DNA of 10,257 nt, from contig OMSZ01000176.1 in NCBI GenBank assembly GCA_900313855.1, positions 1 to 10,257 of the forward strand, written 5' to 3'. This stretch comes from an uncultured Eubacteriales bacterium (GTDB lineage Bacteria > Bacillota > Clostridia > Lachnospirales > Lachnospiraceae). A program made the translations under genes and the position numbers. Below, one piece after another: positions 1-6,406 of the stretch. The notes beneath the pieces are model-generated. The model had not been told where the DNA came from, did not search any database, and saw nothing but the letters and a program-made list of their open reading frames with translations. Position 1 is the stretch's first letter, and every line of letters begins with the position of its first letter.

Positions 1-1
1 A

Positions 2-1567
2 AAATACTTTGATTCACCTTCAATTCTGGCTGATATAACAAGAAAGGTCCCAAAGAAGACTGACGATATTGAAGTTCGCATATACTATGAATTCATGGAC
101 TTTTATGACGTTACGAAAATTAACTACATTCAATTTTCAAAACTTGGAAACTATCCTAAGCTTATCAAGGCAGTCGGCAAAGAGCCAAAAGAGCAATGGT
201 CAGAGGACGATCTTATGGATTTTGCATCATTTCATACTGCATTTTATAATGCTTATGTTCTCTGCGGAGGCAAAAAGCTGATAAATGTTACATGTGATGA
301 TGTACTTCTTTATTACCTGTCTCTTTATAAGTATTCCGATGCCAAGGAGCTTACCTCATCGGAAATTAAAAAACAGCTTGATAAGATATGGTCAGAGGTA
401 CTGCTGTTACAGGACAACAACTCCGTAGAGCTTATGATGAACCCTGTCGACGATAATAACGCTGTCAAAAATGTAATATCCAAGATAAAATCCGTTAAGA
501 AAAGGAAGGTGGCATTTGTTTATGATAAAGCGCCTTCATCCTCAGACTGGGTATACGGACACGAGCTTGGAAGACTCCAACTGCAGGAAAATCTGGGTGA
601 AATAATCGATACCAACACCTACATCACCAACGGTGTATCAGACAGCTCGGAAGCTATATTAGAAGAGGTTATTGATGATGGCAATGAGATAATATTTACT
701 ACCACTCCAAAGCTTATCAAGGCAAGTGTCAAGGTAGCTGCCAATCATCCTGATGTCAAGATGTTAAACTGCTCCTTAAACTCATCTCACGCAACCGTAA
801 GAACATACTATACGAGGATGTACGAGGCCAAATTCCTCACCGGAATGATTGCCGGAGCATTATGTATAAATGATAAGATCGGTTATGTTGCCGATTATCC
901 GATATACGGCGAGGCTGCCAACATAAACGCCTTTGCAATGGGTGCCAAAATGACCAATCCCCGCGCAAAGGTATATCTTGCATGGTGTACCATGAAAGAT
1001 TTTGACGTAGACACATTTTTCAAGGAGCGCGGAATCACCTACATTTCTTCTCAGGACTCATTAACTCCCGAAAACGGACAGAGACAGTTCGGTCTTTATG
1101 TAGAAAAAAATGATGAAAAGAAGAATATAGCAGTTCCTATCTATCACTGGGGCGTCCTTTACGAAGAGCTTATAAAGAGTATATATAAAGGGTCATGGAA
1201 AAATGATGATTCCTCCGAGAAAGCAATTAATTACTGGTGGGGACTATCCGCCGGGGTAATTGACATTATATATTCAAACAGTCTTCCGGTCGGTATAGGA
1301 AAGCTTGTTGACCTGATGAAGAAAGCAATTTCCACCGGAATGTTTTATCCGTTCACCGGACCTCTTACCGATCAGAACGGGGTATTAAAATGCAAACCTG
1401 ACATGGTCCTTCGCCCAAGCGAGATCATGACTATGGACTGGCTTAACAACAATGTTATAGGAACTATACCAAACATCGACGATCTTATTGACTCTGCCAA
1501 GGCAGTAGTCGAATTGCGGGGACTCGATGCAGCAACACCGGATATTGCAAAATCTTCATTATTGTAA
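2..1567 (+). CDS. BMP-family (PnrA-like) substrate-binding domain protein, 5' end missing
   Basis: The reading frame is open from the left edge, so the gene starts outside the window; the first in-frame ATG, at 95, is internal, because the frame continues upstream of it without a stop. 521 residues are visible. Roughly the first 165 are a mostly helical, soluble region with no motif I recognise. From about residue 168 (KKRKVAFVYD) onward it matches the BMP domain: a periplasmic-binding-protein fold of the kind that binds nucleosides or similar ligands for ABC importers. Supporting segments are VADYPIYGEAANINAFAMGAK, read in two parts as VADYPIYGE and NAFAMGAK, then YWWGLSAGVIDII, and FTGPLTDQNG near the C-terminus. 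Classical BMP lipoproteins begin with a signal peptide and lipobox cysteine and have the binding domain near the N-terminus. Here a long soluble region precedes it, so this may be a non-classical, possibly cytosolic sensor form; the missing N-terminus leaves that open. No hairpin terminator follows, so read-through into the phosphoesterase gene is possible. Confidence 0.85.
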   Translation, partial: KYFDSPSILADITRKVPKKTDDIEVRIYYEFMDFYDVTKINYIQFSKLGNYPKLIKAVGKEPKEQWSEDDLMDFASFHTAFYNAYVLCGGKKLINVTCDDVLLYYLSLYKYSDAKELTSSEIKKQLDKIWSEVLLLQDNNSVELMMNPVDDNNAVKNVISKIKSVKKRKVAFVYDKAPSSSDWVYGHELGRLQLQENLGEIIDTNTYITNGVSDSSEAILEEVIDDGNEIIFTTTPKLIKASVKVAANHPDVKMLNCSLNSSHATVRTYYTRMYEAKFLTGMIAGALCINDKIGYVADYPIYGEAANINAFAMGAKMTNPRAKVYLAWCTMKDFDVDTFFKERGITYISSQDSLTPENGQRQFGLYVEKNDEKKNIAVPIYHWGVLYEELIKSIYKGSWKNDDSSEKAINYWWGLSAGVIDIIYSNSLPVGIGKLVDLMKKAISTGMFYPFTGPLTDQNGVLKCKPDMVLRPSEIMTMDWLNNNVIGTIPNIDDLIDSAKAVVELRGLDAATPDIAKSSLL

Positions 1568-1675
1568 TAATATGAAATAAATGTAATAGGTAATTTTTTA
1601 CAAAACGTAAAGATATGTTTTCATTCTTCTTGGAATGATTATCAGAATACTTACGGATAAATCTGGGGGATTAAT

Positions 1676-2275
1676 ATGAGAATACTTGTACTTGCAGATG
1701 AAGAGTCCAAGTACCTGTGGGACTATTTTGAAAAGAGTAAGCTTGAAGGTATTGATCTGATAATATCCTGCGGCGACTTAAAACCTGAATATCTTGAATT
1801 TCTCGCCACCTTTTCAAAGGTGCCGATACTCTATGTTCACGGAAACCACGACGGCATATATGATGAAAAACCGCCTGAGGGCTGCATATGTATCGATGAT
1901 GATGTCTATGTGTACGAGGGTATAAGGATCGCGGGACTTGGCGGATCAATGCGATATAACAGAAGCAAATATCAATATACTGAAAATGAGATGCGTGAAC
2001 GGGCTTCTAAGCTCTGGTTCAAGATCAAAAGAAAAAAAGGAATTGATATACTGGTAACTCATGCTCCCGCAGCCGGCTTTAATGACGGCGAGGATATTCC
2101 GCACAAAGGCTTTGATGTTTTTAATACTATTATTAAAAAATACAAACCGAAGTATTATCTGCACGGTCATGTTCACCTGTCTTACAGCTGGAACCAGCAA
2201 AGAGAATGTGCCTATAACGAGAATACAACAGTAATAAACGGATTTGAGAAATATATATTTGAATATGAACAATAA
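1676..2275 (+). CDS. Calcineurin-like metallophosphoesterase
   Basis: A 199-residue soluble protein of the calcineurin-like metallophosphoesterase fold (YfcE/MJ0936-size class), predicted to hydrolyse phosphomono- or diesters with two metal ions. Metal-binding motifs are in order: Asp8, GD at 33-34, GNHD at 56-59, TH at 128-129 and GHVH at 164-167. The first motif, normally D-x-H, reads D8-E9-E10, so the usual histidine ligand is replaced by glutamate; the other four motifs are intact, which suggests an active enzyme with an altered metal site or a distinct subfamily. The ATG is preceded by GGGGGA at 1665-1670, five nucleotides upstream. It lies 108 nt after the BMP-domain gene on the same strand with no clear terminator or strong promoter in the gap. 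Its stop is followed at once by the shared terminator. The substrate cannot be read from the sequence. Confidence 0.9.
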   Translation: MRILVLADEESKYLWDYFEKSKLEGIDLIISCGDLKPEYLEFLATFSKVPILYVHGNHDGIYDEKPPEGCICIDDDVYVYEGIRIAGLGGSMRYNRSKYQYTENEMRERASKLWFKIKRKKGIDILVTHAPAAGFNDGEDIPHKGFDVFNTIIKKYKPKYYLHGHVHLSYSWNQQRECAYNENTTVINGFEKYIFEYEQ

Positions 2276-2277
2276 TG

Positions 2278-2316
2278 AAAACAGGTATCAAAACAACGAT
2301 TTTGATACCTGTTTTT
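2278..2316. terminator. Bidirectional intrinsic terminator between convergent genes
   Basis: A perfect 16-bp inverted repeat (2278-2293 against 2300-2315) flanks a six-base loop CAACGA. The core CAGGTATC/GATACCTG is bordered by A and T tracts on both arms, so the transcript from either strand ends in a stem followed by a U-run. It starts two bases after the phosphoesterase stop and ends 17 bases before the antiporter stop on the other strand, exactly where both convergent transcripts should end. Confidence 0.93.
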
Positions 2317-2333
2317 CATTTAACCAATGGATA

Positions 2334-3272
2334 TTATCTAAGCACAACAAGATATATAAAATATCCTACATATCCGGCAAGCATTGCTGCGCCGCCCGCA
2401 CGTGTCAGCTTATGCTTTCTAAATACACATGCCCAAAGAAGCACTCCTGCCGCTATTGATATTGACATATCAATGATAAAGTTGGATGCGAACGGTACCG
2501 GTGTGATAAGCGCTGTCGTACCGACAACGAAAAGAATATTGAAAATATTACTTCCGACGATATTACCGATAGCTATATCTGCTTTGCCTTTTTTCGCAGC
2601 AGTAACCGATGTAACAAGCTCCGGAAGTGATGTTCCAAGCGCCACTATGGTAAGTCCGATAAATCTTTCCGAAAGATGTGCCGCAAGCGCAATCTTAGTA
2701 GCTGCTGCAACAGCAATATCACTGCCCTTAACTATAAGTACAACGCCTATAATAACAAGTAATATCAACAGCCAGATCGGTCTCTTTTTCTCATCCTCAG
2801 GCTGCTCCTCTTTGTTCTTCTTAGCCATTATAAACAGATATGTCAGATAAATGATAAAAGCGATCCAAAGAGCAACTCCTTCAATAAAGCTTATCACATT
2901 TCCTGTTATACCAAACACAAGTAAAAGCACGAATACAAAAAGCATATATGGAATCTCATACTTTACAGTGGAATCAGCCACCGCTATAGCAACGATAACC
3001 GAAGTCACGCCAAGAATAACAAGCACATTAAGAATGTTACTTCCAACAACATTACCGATCGTAATATCCGCATTTTTCTTAAGCGCTGCCGTAATACTTA
3101 CAGCCGCCTCGGGAGCAGATGTTCCCATTGCAACAATCGTCAAACCGATAACAAGCTGTGGAATACCGAACTTCTCCGCTATTCCTGCGGCACCATCCAC
3201 AAACCAGTCTGCACCCTTAACAAGCATTACAAAACCAATTACCAGCAATAGAAACTGTAACAAAATATCCAC
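2334..3272 (-). CDS. CaCA-family Na+/Ca2+ antiporter (YrbG-like)
   Basis: A 312-residue integral membrane protein of the cation/Ca2+ exchanger superfamily, predicted to export calcium (or a similar cation) in exchange for Na+ or H+. The two inverted alpha-repeats that build the transport site are plain: GTSAPE at 50-55 followed by GNVVGSN at 73-79, and GTSLPE at 213-218 followed by GNIVGSN at 236-242. Glu55 and Glu218 are the expected ion-binding acids. About ten membrane helices fit, in two halves joined by a charged cytosolic loop at about 150-164 (KKNKEEQPEDEKK). I chose the GTG at 3272: it has AAGGAGGAG (3280-3288) seven bases upstream, and it gives the short hydrophobic N-terminus normal for the family. 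The longer frame from an ATG at 3347 would add 25 residues, five of them (RRRKK) encoded by the ribosome-binding site itself. It is the last gene of the minus-strand group and may have its own promoter. Confidence 0.93.
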   Translation of the reverse strand: MDILLQFLLLVIGFVMLVKGADWFVDGAAGIAEKFGIPQLVIGLTIVAMGTSAPEAAVSITAALKKNADITIGNVVGSNILNVLVILGVTSVIVAIAVADSTVKYEIPYMLFVFVLLLVFGITGNVISFIEGVALWIAFIIYLTYLFIMAKKNKEEQPEDEKKRPIWLLILLVIIGVVLIVKGSDIAVAAATKIALAAHLSERFIGLTIVALGTSLPELVTSVTAAKKGKADIAIGNIVGSNIFNILFVVGTTALITPVPFASNFIIDMSISIAAGVLLWACVFRKHKLTRAGGAAMLAGYVGYFIYLVVLR

Positions 3273-3279
3273 TTTTTTT

Positions 3280-3288
3280 CTCCTCCTT
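3280..3288 (-). promoter_or_regulatory. Ribosome-binding site that decides the antiporter start
   Basis: Read on the minus strand this is AAGGAGGAG, a near-complete match to the anti-Shine-Dalgarno sequence, seven A residues ahead of the GTG at 3272. It is much stronger than the AAGGCGG before the alternative ATG at 3347, and it argues for the downstream start. Confidence 0.85.
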
Positions 3289-3306
3289 AATATGCTTAGT
3301 GTAATT

Positions 3307-3334
3307 ATTATAGGACACCCCGTCCCATAATCCA
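3307..3334 (-). promoter_or_regulatory. Candidate promoter for the antiporter gene
   Basis: On the minus strand a perfect -10 hexamer TATAAT lies at 3312-3307, with a weak -35 candidate TGGATT at 3334-3329 and a 16-bp spacer. Transcription would start near 3300, giving a leader of about 28 nt that contains the AAGGAGGAG site. It sits in the 74-nt gap after the aminopeptidase gene. The -35 matches only three of six consensus bases, so this is tentative. Confidence 0.4.
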
Positions 3335-3346
3335 TCTTCTGCTTCA

Positions 3347-5479
3347 TTAATCCGCCTTATCGGCAAATGGTTCATTTAACATTTCACAGCCTGCTAATAC
3401 AAATCGTCCGTCTCTTATTATGTCAGTCTCTGTGCCATCGGCATGAATACTTGTAATAGCTTCAAGCTCATCATACGGAATCGTTATATCCGTATGACAG
3501 TCAAAATATGCATTATCCGGATCGGTATCACGAAGCAGAGAGCATTCATTATCCTTAGCGACTATCTCCTTACCGTCAGGATTGTAGAGCTTCAACTCTT
3601 CTCCCCTGCTGTAACAGGTATCACCAACAGCAAAATGCGGTCCCATTTTCTCTGCTATCAATATCGGCAGCATATATACTATATCGAAGCGGTTAGCTAA
3701 AACATAGGCGGTTGTATTAGTTCCTATGGCAAATTCGCCGATCGGAAGCGTGTCCCTGTTAAACATGACATTTTCTTTGAAATAAGCTTTATTCTCAGCT
3801 TCAGTTTCAAAATTATCACAGGTATAATCTTTAATCCTGCCATCCTCAAAAGTAATCTTTATATTCTTATATTTCAATTCGTTAAGATATACCTCTGAAA
3901 CATTTAAAATGCCCTTCGTTCCGGTAAGCTTAGGAGATGTGAACACCTCACCGACCGGGATGTTGACATCGGCAGTACAGTTTTCAAAATTAGTTTCCTT
4001 ATCCGGATCACTAAGCTCATGCATCATTACCGTTATATCTGTACAGTTATTTCCCTTTCCGAGAACATGTACCGAAACAGCCTTATCAAGCTCATCGATC
4101 AAACATTGCTGAACCTTTTTGTATGCTTCGTTATCTAACGTATTGATCCTTACTATCGCATCGAATATCTCCGGAAAATTATCTCCCACCTCCGGAAGCG
4201 GATATGCGATTATCGTAAAGCTGTACTCGCTTTGCGGAATATAATCGTTAACTATCTTAGCGCACTCTGTATTAACATATACTGAAAGCTGCTGCTGTTT
4301 GTCGGAAAGATTAATACAGGCTTTTTTATTGACCGGCTCAAACGGCTTTTCACCAAAAACCTCTATTACTGCCGGACCCGCATATTCCTTTGCCAATTGC
4401 TTTCTGCTTTCATACGCATTCTTTGTTATCGTTATCTTTCTCTCAGCAAAAGCCTTATTTAAGAATAGCGCCTCATCTCTTCTGTGATCATAATCATATT
4501 GCTTGTTAACTGAGGTCGAAGCATATCCGGGACGAAGCGTAAGTCTTCTGTTGATCCTTGCTGCAGGAGCCCTGTAAATGACAGGGGTAAGTCCCATTGC
4601 CTCAAACTGTAATATCGCTGCTTTAACTATTCTTTCCTGTCCCAAAAAATATCTTATATTAACAGTCTTTTTCTTTGAAAGATCTATTCCCGCAATCCTG
4701 AAACCTTCCTCATATCCATGAGTATAGGTATATGCCATGGCTTCTATCTTCTCATCAGGCATCTCATTAAGGAATTTTGCAAGCTTTAATTCATTGTCCG
4801 ATATATACTCACCGAATCTGTACAGATACCTAAGATCAGTAAGATCACTCTGCATTATTATATCAGCGGCAAAGGAAAGCTCCGGATCAAGCATCTCCCG
4901 CACACGATAGTCTATCATATACTCTGCATAGTCATTCTCAAAATAATAAATGGCATTCTTTATCTCAGAGATCAAATGATCATCCGCGAGGTTACCTGGA
5001 TCAGGTTCAGCAAAATGATCCTCAAACAAACAAAGCACCTCGACAAACAGCTCATAAAGCACAGTCAATTCGGTATATCTGTATTCTATTGCAAACACGA
5101 TTCCGGCACGAAGCTCAGTATAGATAAAGCTTAACAGACTTCCACACTCTTCTCCAAGTTTTGATGCCGCATATTCGGGATTGGCATAGCTTGTCTCATA
5201 CGCACCCGTATCAACCTTTATATCCGCATAAAGTCTTTTATTCCAGCAGGCAAGCTCCTCTATTGTCGCATTATCATAGCCGTCAGATGCCACAAAGCAC
5301 TTCCACTCATCAAGCAGCATAATAAACTCTGCTGTTTTTTTAAAGAATGCCGCTGCTTCTTCTAAAAGACCATCTGTCTCTTTTCCCTTTGCGCATTCTC
5401 CTATTCTTTCTATCATAAGCGCGTAGCGTTCAGCCACATTATCATTAGCTTCCTTAAACAAATCTTTATATTTCACCAA
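3347..5479 (-). CDS. M29-type aminopeptidase, long form
   Basis: A 710-residue soluble protein whose C-terminal half matches the M29 metallo-aminopeptidases (AmpS/aminopeptidase T), which remove N-terminal residues from peptides in the cytosol. The expected di-metal ligands can be placed by motif: Glu511 (IPVGEVFTSP), Glu582 (IGEFAIGTN), His615 (GPHFAVGD), then His662 and Asp664 (CHTDITIP), with Tyr623 as the usual active-site tyrosine. Residues about 270-440 resemble the M29 N-terminal domain (QERIVKAAILQFEAMGL, later YAGPAVIEVFGE). The first ~260 residues are an acidic helical extension absent from the roughly 410-residue classical enzymes; its role is unknown. The start is non-ATG: TTG at 5479 or GTG at 5476, with GAGGG at 5486-5490 six or nine bases upstream; I give the longer form. 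It follows the small membrane protein by 55 nt and ends 74 nt before the antiporter start. Function is well supported; substrate preference is not. Confidence 0.88.
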   Translation of the reverse strand: MVKYKDLFKEANDNVAERYALMIERIGECAKGKETDGLLEEAAAFFKKTAEFIMLLDEWKCFVASDGYDNATIEELACWNKRLYADIKVDTGAYETSYANPEYAASKLGEECGSLLSFIYTELRAGIVFAIEYRYTELTVLYELFVEVLCLFEDHFAEPDPGNLADDHLISEIKNAIYYFENDYAEYMIDYRVREMLDPELSFAADIIMQSDLTDLRYLYRFGEYISDNELKLAKFLNEMPDEKIEAMAYTYTHGYEEGFRIAGIDLSKKKTVNIRYFLGQERIVKAAILQFEAMGLTPVIYRAPAARINRRLTLRPGYASTSVNKQYDYDHRRDEALFLNKAFAERKITITKNAYESRKQLAKEYAGPAVIEVFGEKPFEPVNKKACINLSDKQQQLSVYVNTECAKIVNDYIPQSEYSFTIIAYPLPEVGDNFPEIFDAIVRINTLDNEAYKKVQQCLIDELDKAVSVHVLGKGNNCTDITVMMHELSDPDKETNFENCTADVNIPVGEVFTSPKLTGTKGILNVSEVYLNELKYKNIKITFEDGRIKDYTCDNFETEAENKAYFKENVMFNRDTLPIGEFAIGTNTTAYVLANRFDIVYMLPILIAEKMGPHFAVGDTCYSRGEELKLYNPDGKEIVAKDNECSLLRDTDPDNAYFDCHTDITIPYDELEAITSIHADGTETDIIRDGRFVLAGCEMLNEPFADKAD

Positions 5480-5534
5480 TAACCGCCCTCATCTTTCAAA
5501 TTATTCAAAAACTACTCTTAGGATGCGATATCAT

Positions 5535-5846
5535 TTACATCCAACCGATAATATAAAGGATTACTGAAATTATCAGCAGAATAAGATTAATTATTCCGGA
5601 TAATCTCTTCATCATGATCCCGCCATCCGGTGACTTCCATGCACTCTTAGAAAACACTATTCCCGTAAGCGCAGTCAGAAATCCCGCGATCCCCAAAAGA
5701 CCAACAAGCTTCGGTCCCTTGCCTTCATGTGTATATGACATTATTACAGCCATCACCTGACATATAAAGGAAATGCCTGCTAACACACATGATATCACCG
5801 AATCAACACTTATACTTCTGACACTATAAACATTCTTTCTGATCAT
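5535..5846 (-). CDS. Small three-helix membrane protein (DUF6142-like)
   Basis: A 103-residue hydrophobic protein with three predicted membrane helices at about 14-36, 46-65 and 83-101 and a basic N-terminus (MIRKN). It resembles the small uncharacterised Clostridia membrane proteins grouped as DUF6142; that assignment is from memory of family pattern (TM1, a Gly-rich TM2, a short SPDGG loop, TM3) and is tentative. Its ATG overlaps the VanZ stop as ATGA, and its AAGGAG site (5856-5861) lies inside the VanZ gene nine bases upstream, so the two genes are almost certainly translated together from one mRNA. No catalytic motif is visible; a role as partner or accessory to the VanZ protein is inference from the overlap. 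Confidence 0.8.
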   Translation of the reverse strand: MIRKNVYSVRSISVDSVISCVLAGISFICQVMAVIMSYTHEGKGPKLVGLLGIAGFLTALTGIVFSKSAWKSPDGGIMMKRLSGIINLILLIISVILYIIGWM

Positions 5847-6301
5847 TCGTGTTCACTCCTTCGATTTATAAGAAGTAAAATATAATACACAACAAAACCC
5901 AAAAAGCCGCCTAAGGTATTAAGAATAATATCATCCACATCGAATACTCCGACTTTTCCGATAAGCTGTATAAGCTCGACACCAAGGCTGAAAATAAAGG
6001 TATAAAATGTCACCTCAAACCATCTTACTCTTTTGTTAAGAACCCATCTTATAAGCGCGCCAAAGGGCACAAATGCAGCTACATTTCCAAGCAGATTAAC
6101 GCATGACATATAAGGACCGATAACATCCCAATATAACATAAACCGTTTGATCTCCTGAAACGGAACAATGTTATATGAATACTGATCCCGTCCGATATTT
6201 CTTCCAAAGCCATCCGAAAGGAACAGAAAATACACCAAAAAAATCATATAAACAACAAAGCATATTCTACTGATGATCCTGATGACAGTTCTTTTCTTCA
6301 T
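5843..6301 (-). CDS. VanZ-family membrane protein
   Basis: A 152-residue membrane protein with four predicted helices and the VanZ-like signature: YNIVPF at 43-48, NLLGNVAAFVPFG at 69-81, SLGVELIQ at 105-112 and FDVDDIILNTLGGFLG at 120-135. The family is named for VanZ of the vancomycin cluster, which gives low-level teicoplanin resistance, but most chromosomal members have no proven role; the conserved polar residues inside the membrane suggest an envelope function. There is no vanA/vanH/vanX context here, so resistance should not be assumed. The only usable start is the ATG at 6301: no ATG, GTG or TTG occurs between it and the in-frame TGA upstream. AAGGG lies just two bases ahead of it, an unusually tight spacing. 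It starts 79 nt after the LtaS-like gene and overlaps the next gene by 4 nt. Confidence 0.9.
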   Translation of the reverse strand: MKKRTVIRIISRICFVVYMIFLVYFLFLSDGFGRNIGRDQYSYNIVPFQEIKRFMLYWDVIGPYMSCVNLLGNVAAFVPFGALIRWVLNKRVRWFEVTFYTFIFSLGVELIQLIGKVGVFDVDDIILNTLGGFLGFVVYYILLLINRRSEHE

Positions 6302-6377
6302 AACCCTTACGCGTCCATTTCAATTATTAATATAGATAATCTATTAATTAATATTTACTCATTGCTCTTTATTAATT

Positions 6378-6406
6378 ATATTAGTTAGTTTTATTAGTTT
6401 TGTCAG
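6378..6406 (-). promoter_or_regulatory. Candidate internal promoter before the VanZ gene
   Basis: On the minus strand CTGACA (6406-6401, five of six -35 bases) is followed after 17 bases by TAATAT (6383-6378, four of six -10 bases); a perfect TATAAT overlaps it at 6380-6375 but with a 20-bp spacing. It lies over the 3' end of the LtaS-like gene and would uncouple the VanZ group from the upstream genes. The stretch is very AT-rich, so a chance match is possible. Confidence 0.35.

Noticed and set aside
1621..1638. Small hairpin TCATTC/GAATGA between the BMP-domain and phosphoesterase genes
   Set aside because: The stem is only six base pairs, with no T-run on the plus strand, so it does not support a terminator; no convincing promoter was found in the gap either.
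2275..2850. Long plus-strand open frame starting at the phosphoesterase stop
   Set aside because: It runs antisense to the antiporter gene and through the terminator; the opposite frame has clear transporter motifs, and this one has none.
5843..6301. Glycopeptide-resistance locus, suggested by the VanZ-family gene
   Set aside because: No ligase, dehydrogenase, dipeptidase or two-component genes accompany it; most VanZ-family proteins are chromosomal and not linked to resistance.
6327..6351. Inverted repeat considered as a terminator for the LtaS-like gene
   Set aside because: The stem is AT-only apart from one G-C pair, is bulged, and no U-run follows on the minus strand.
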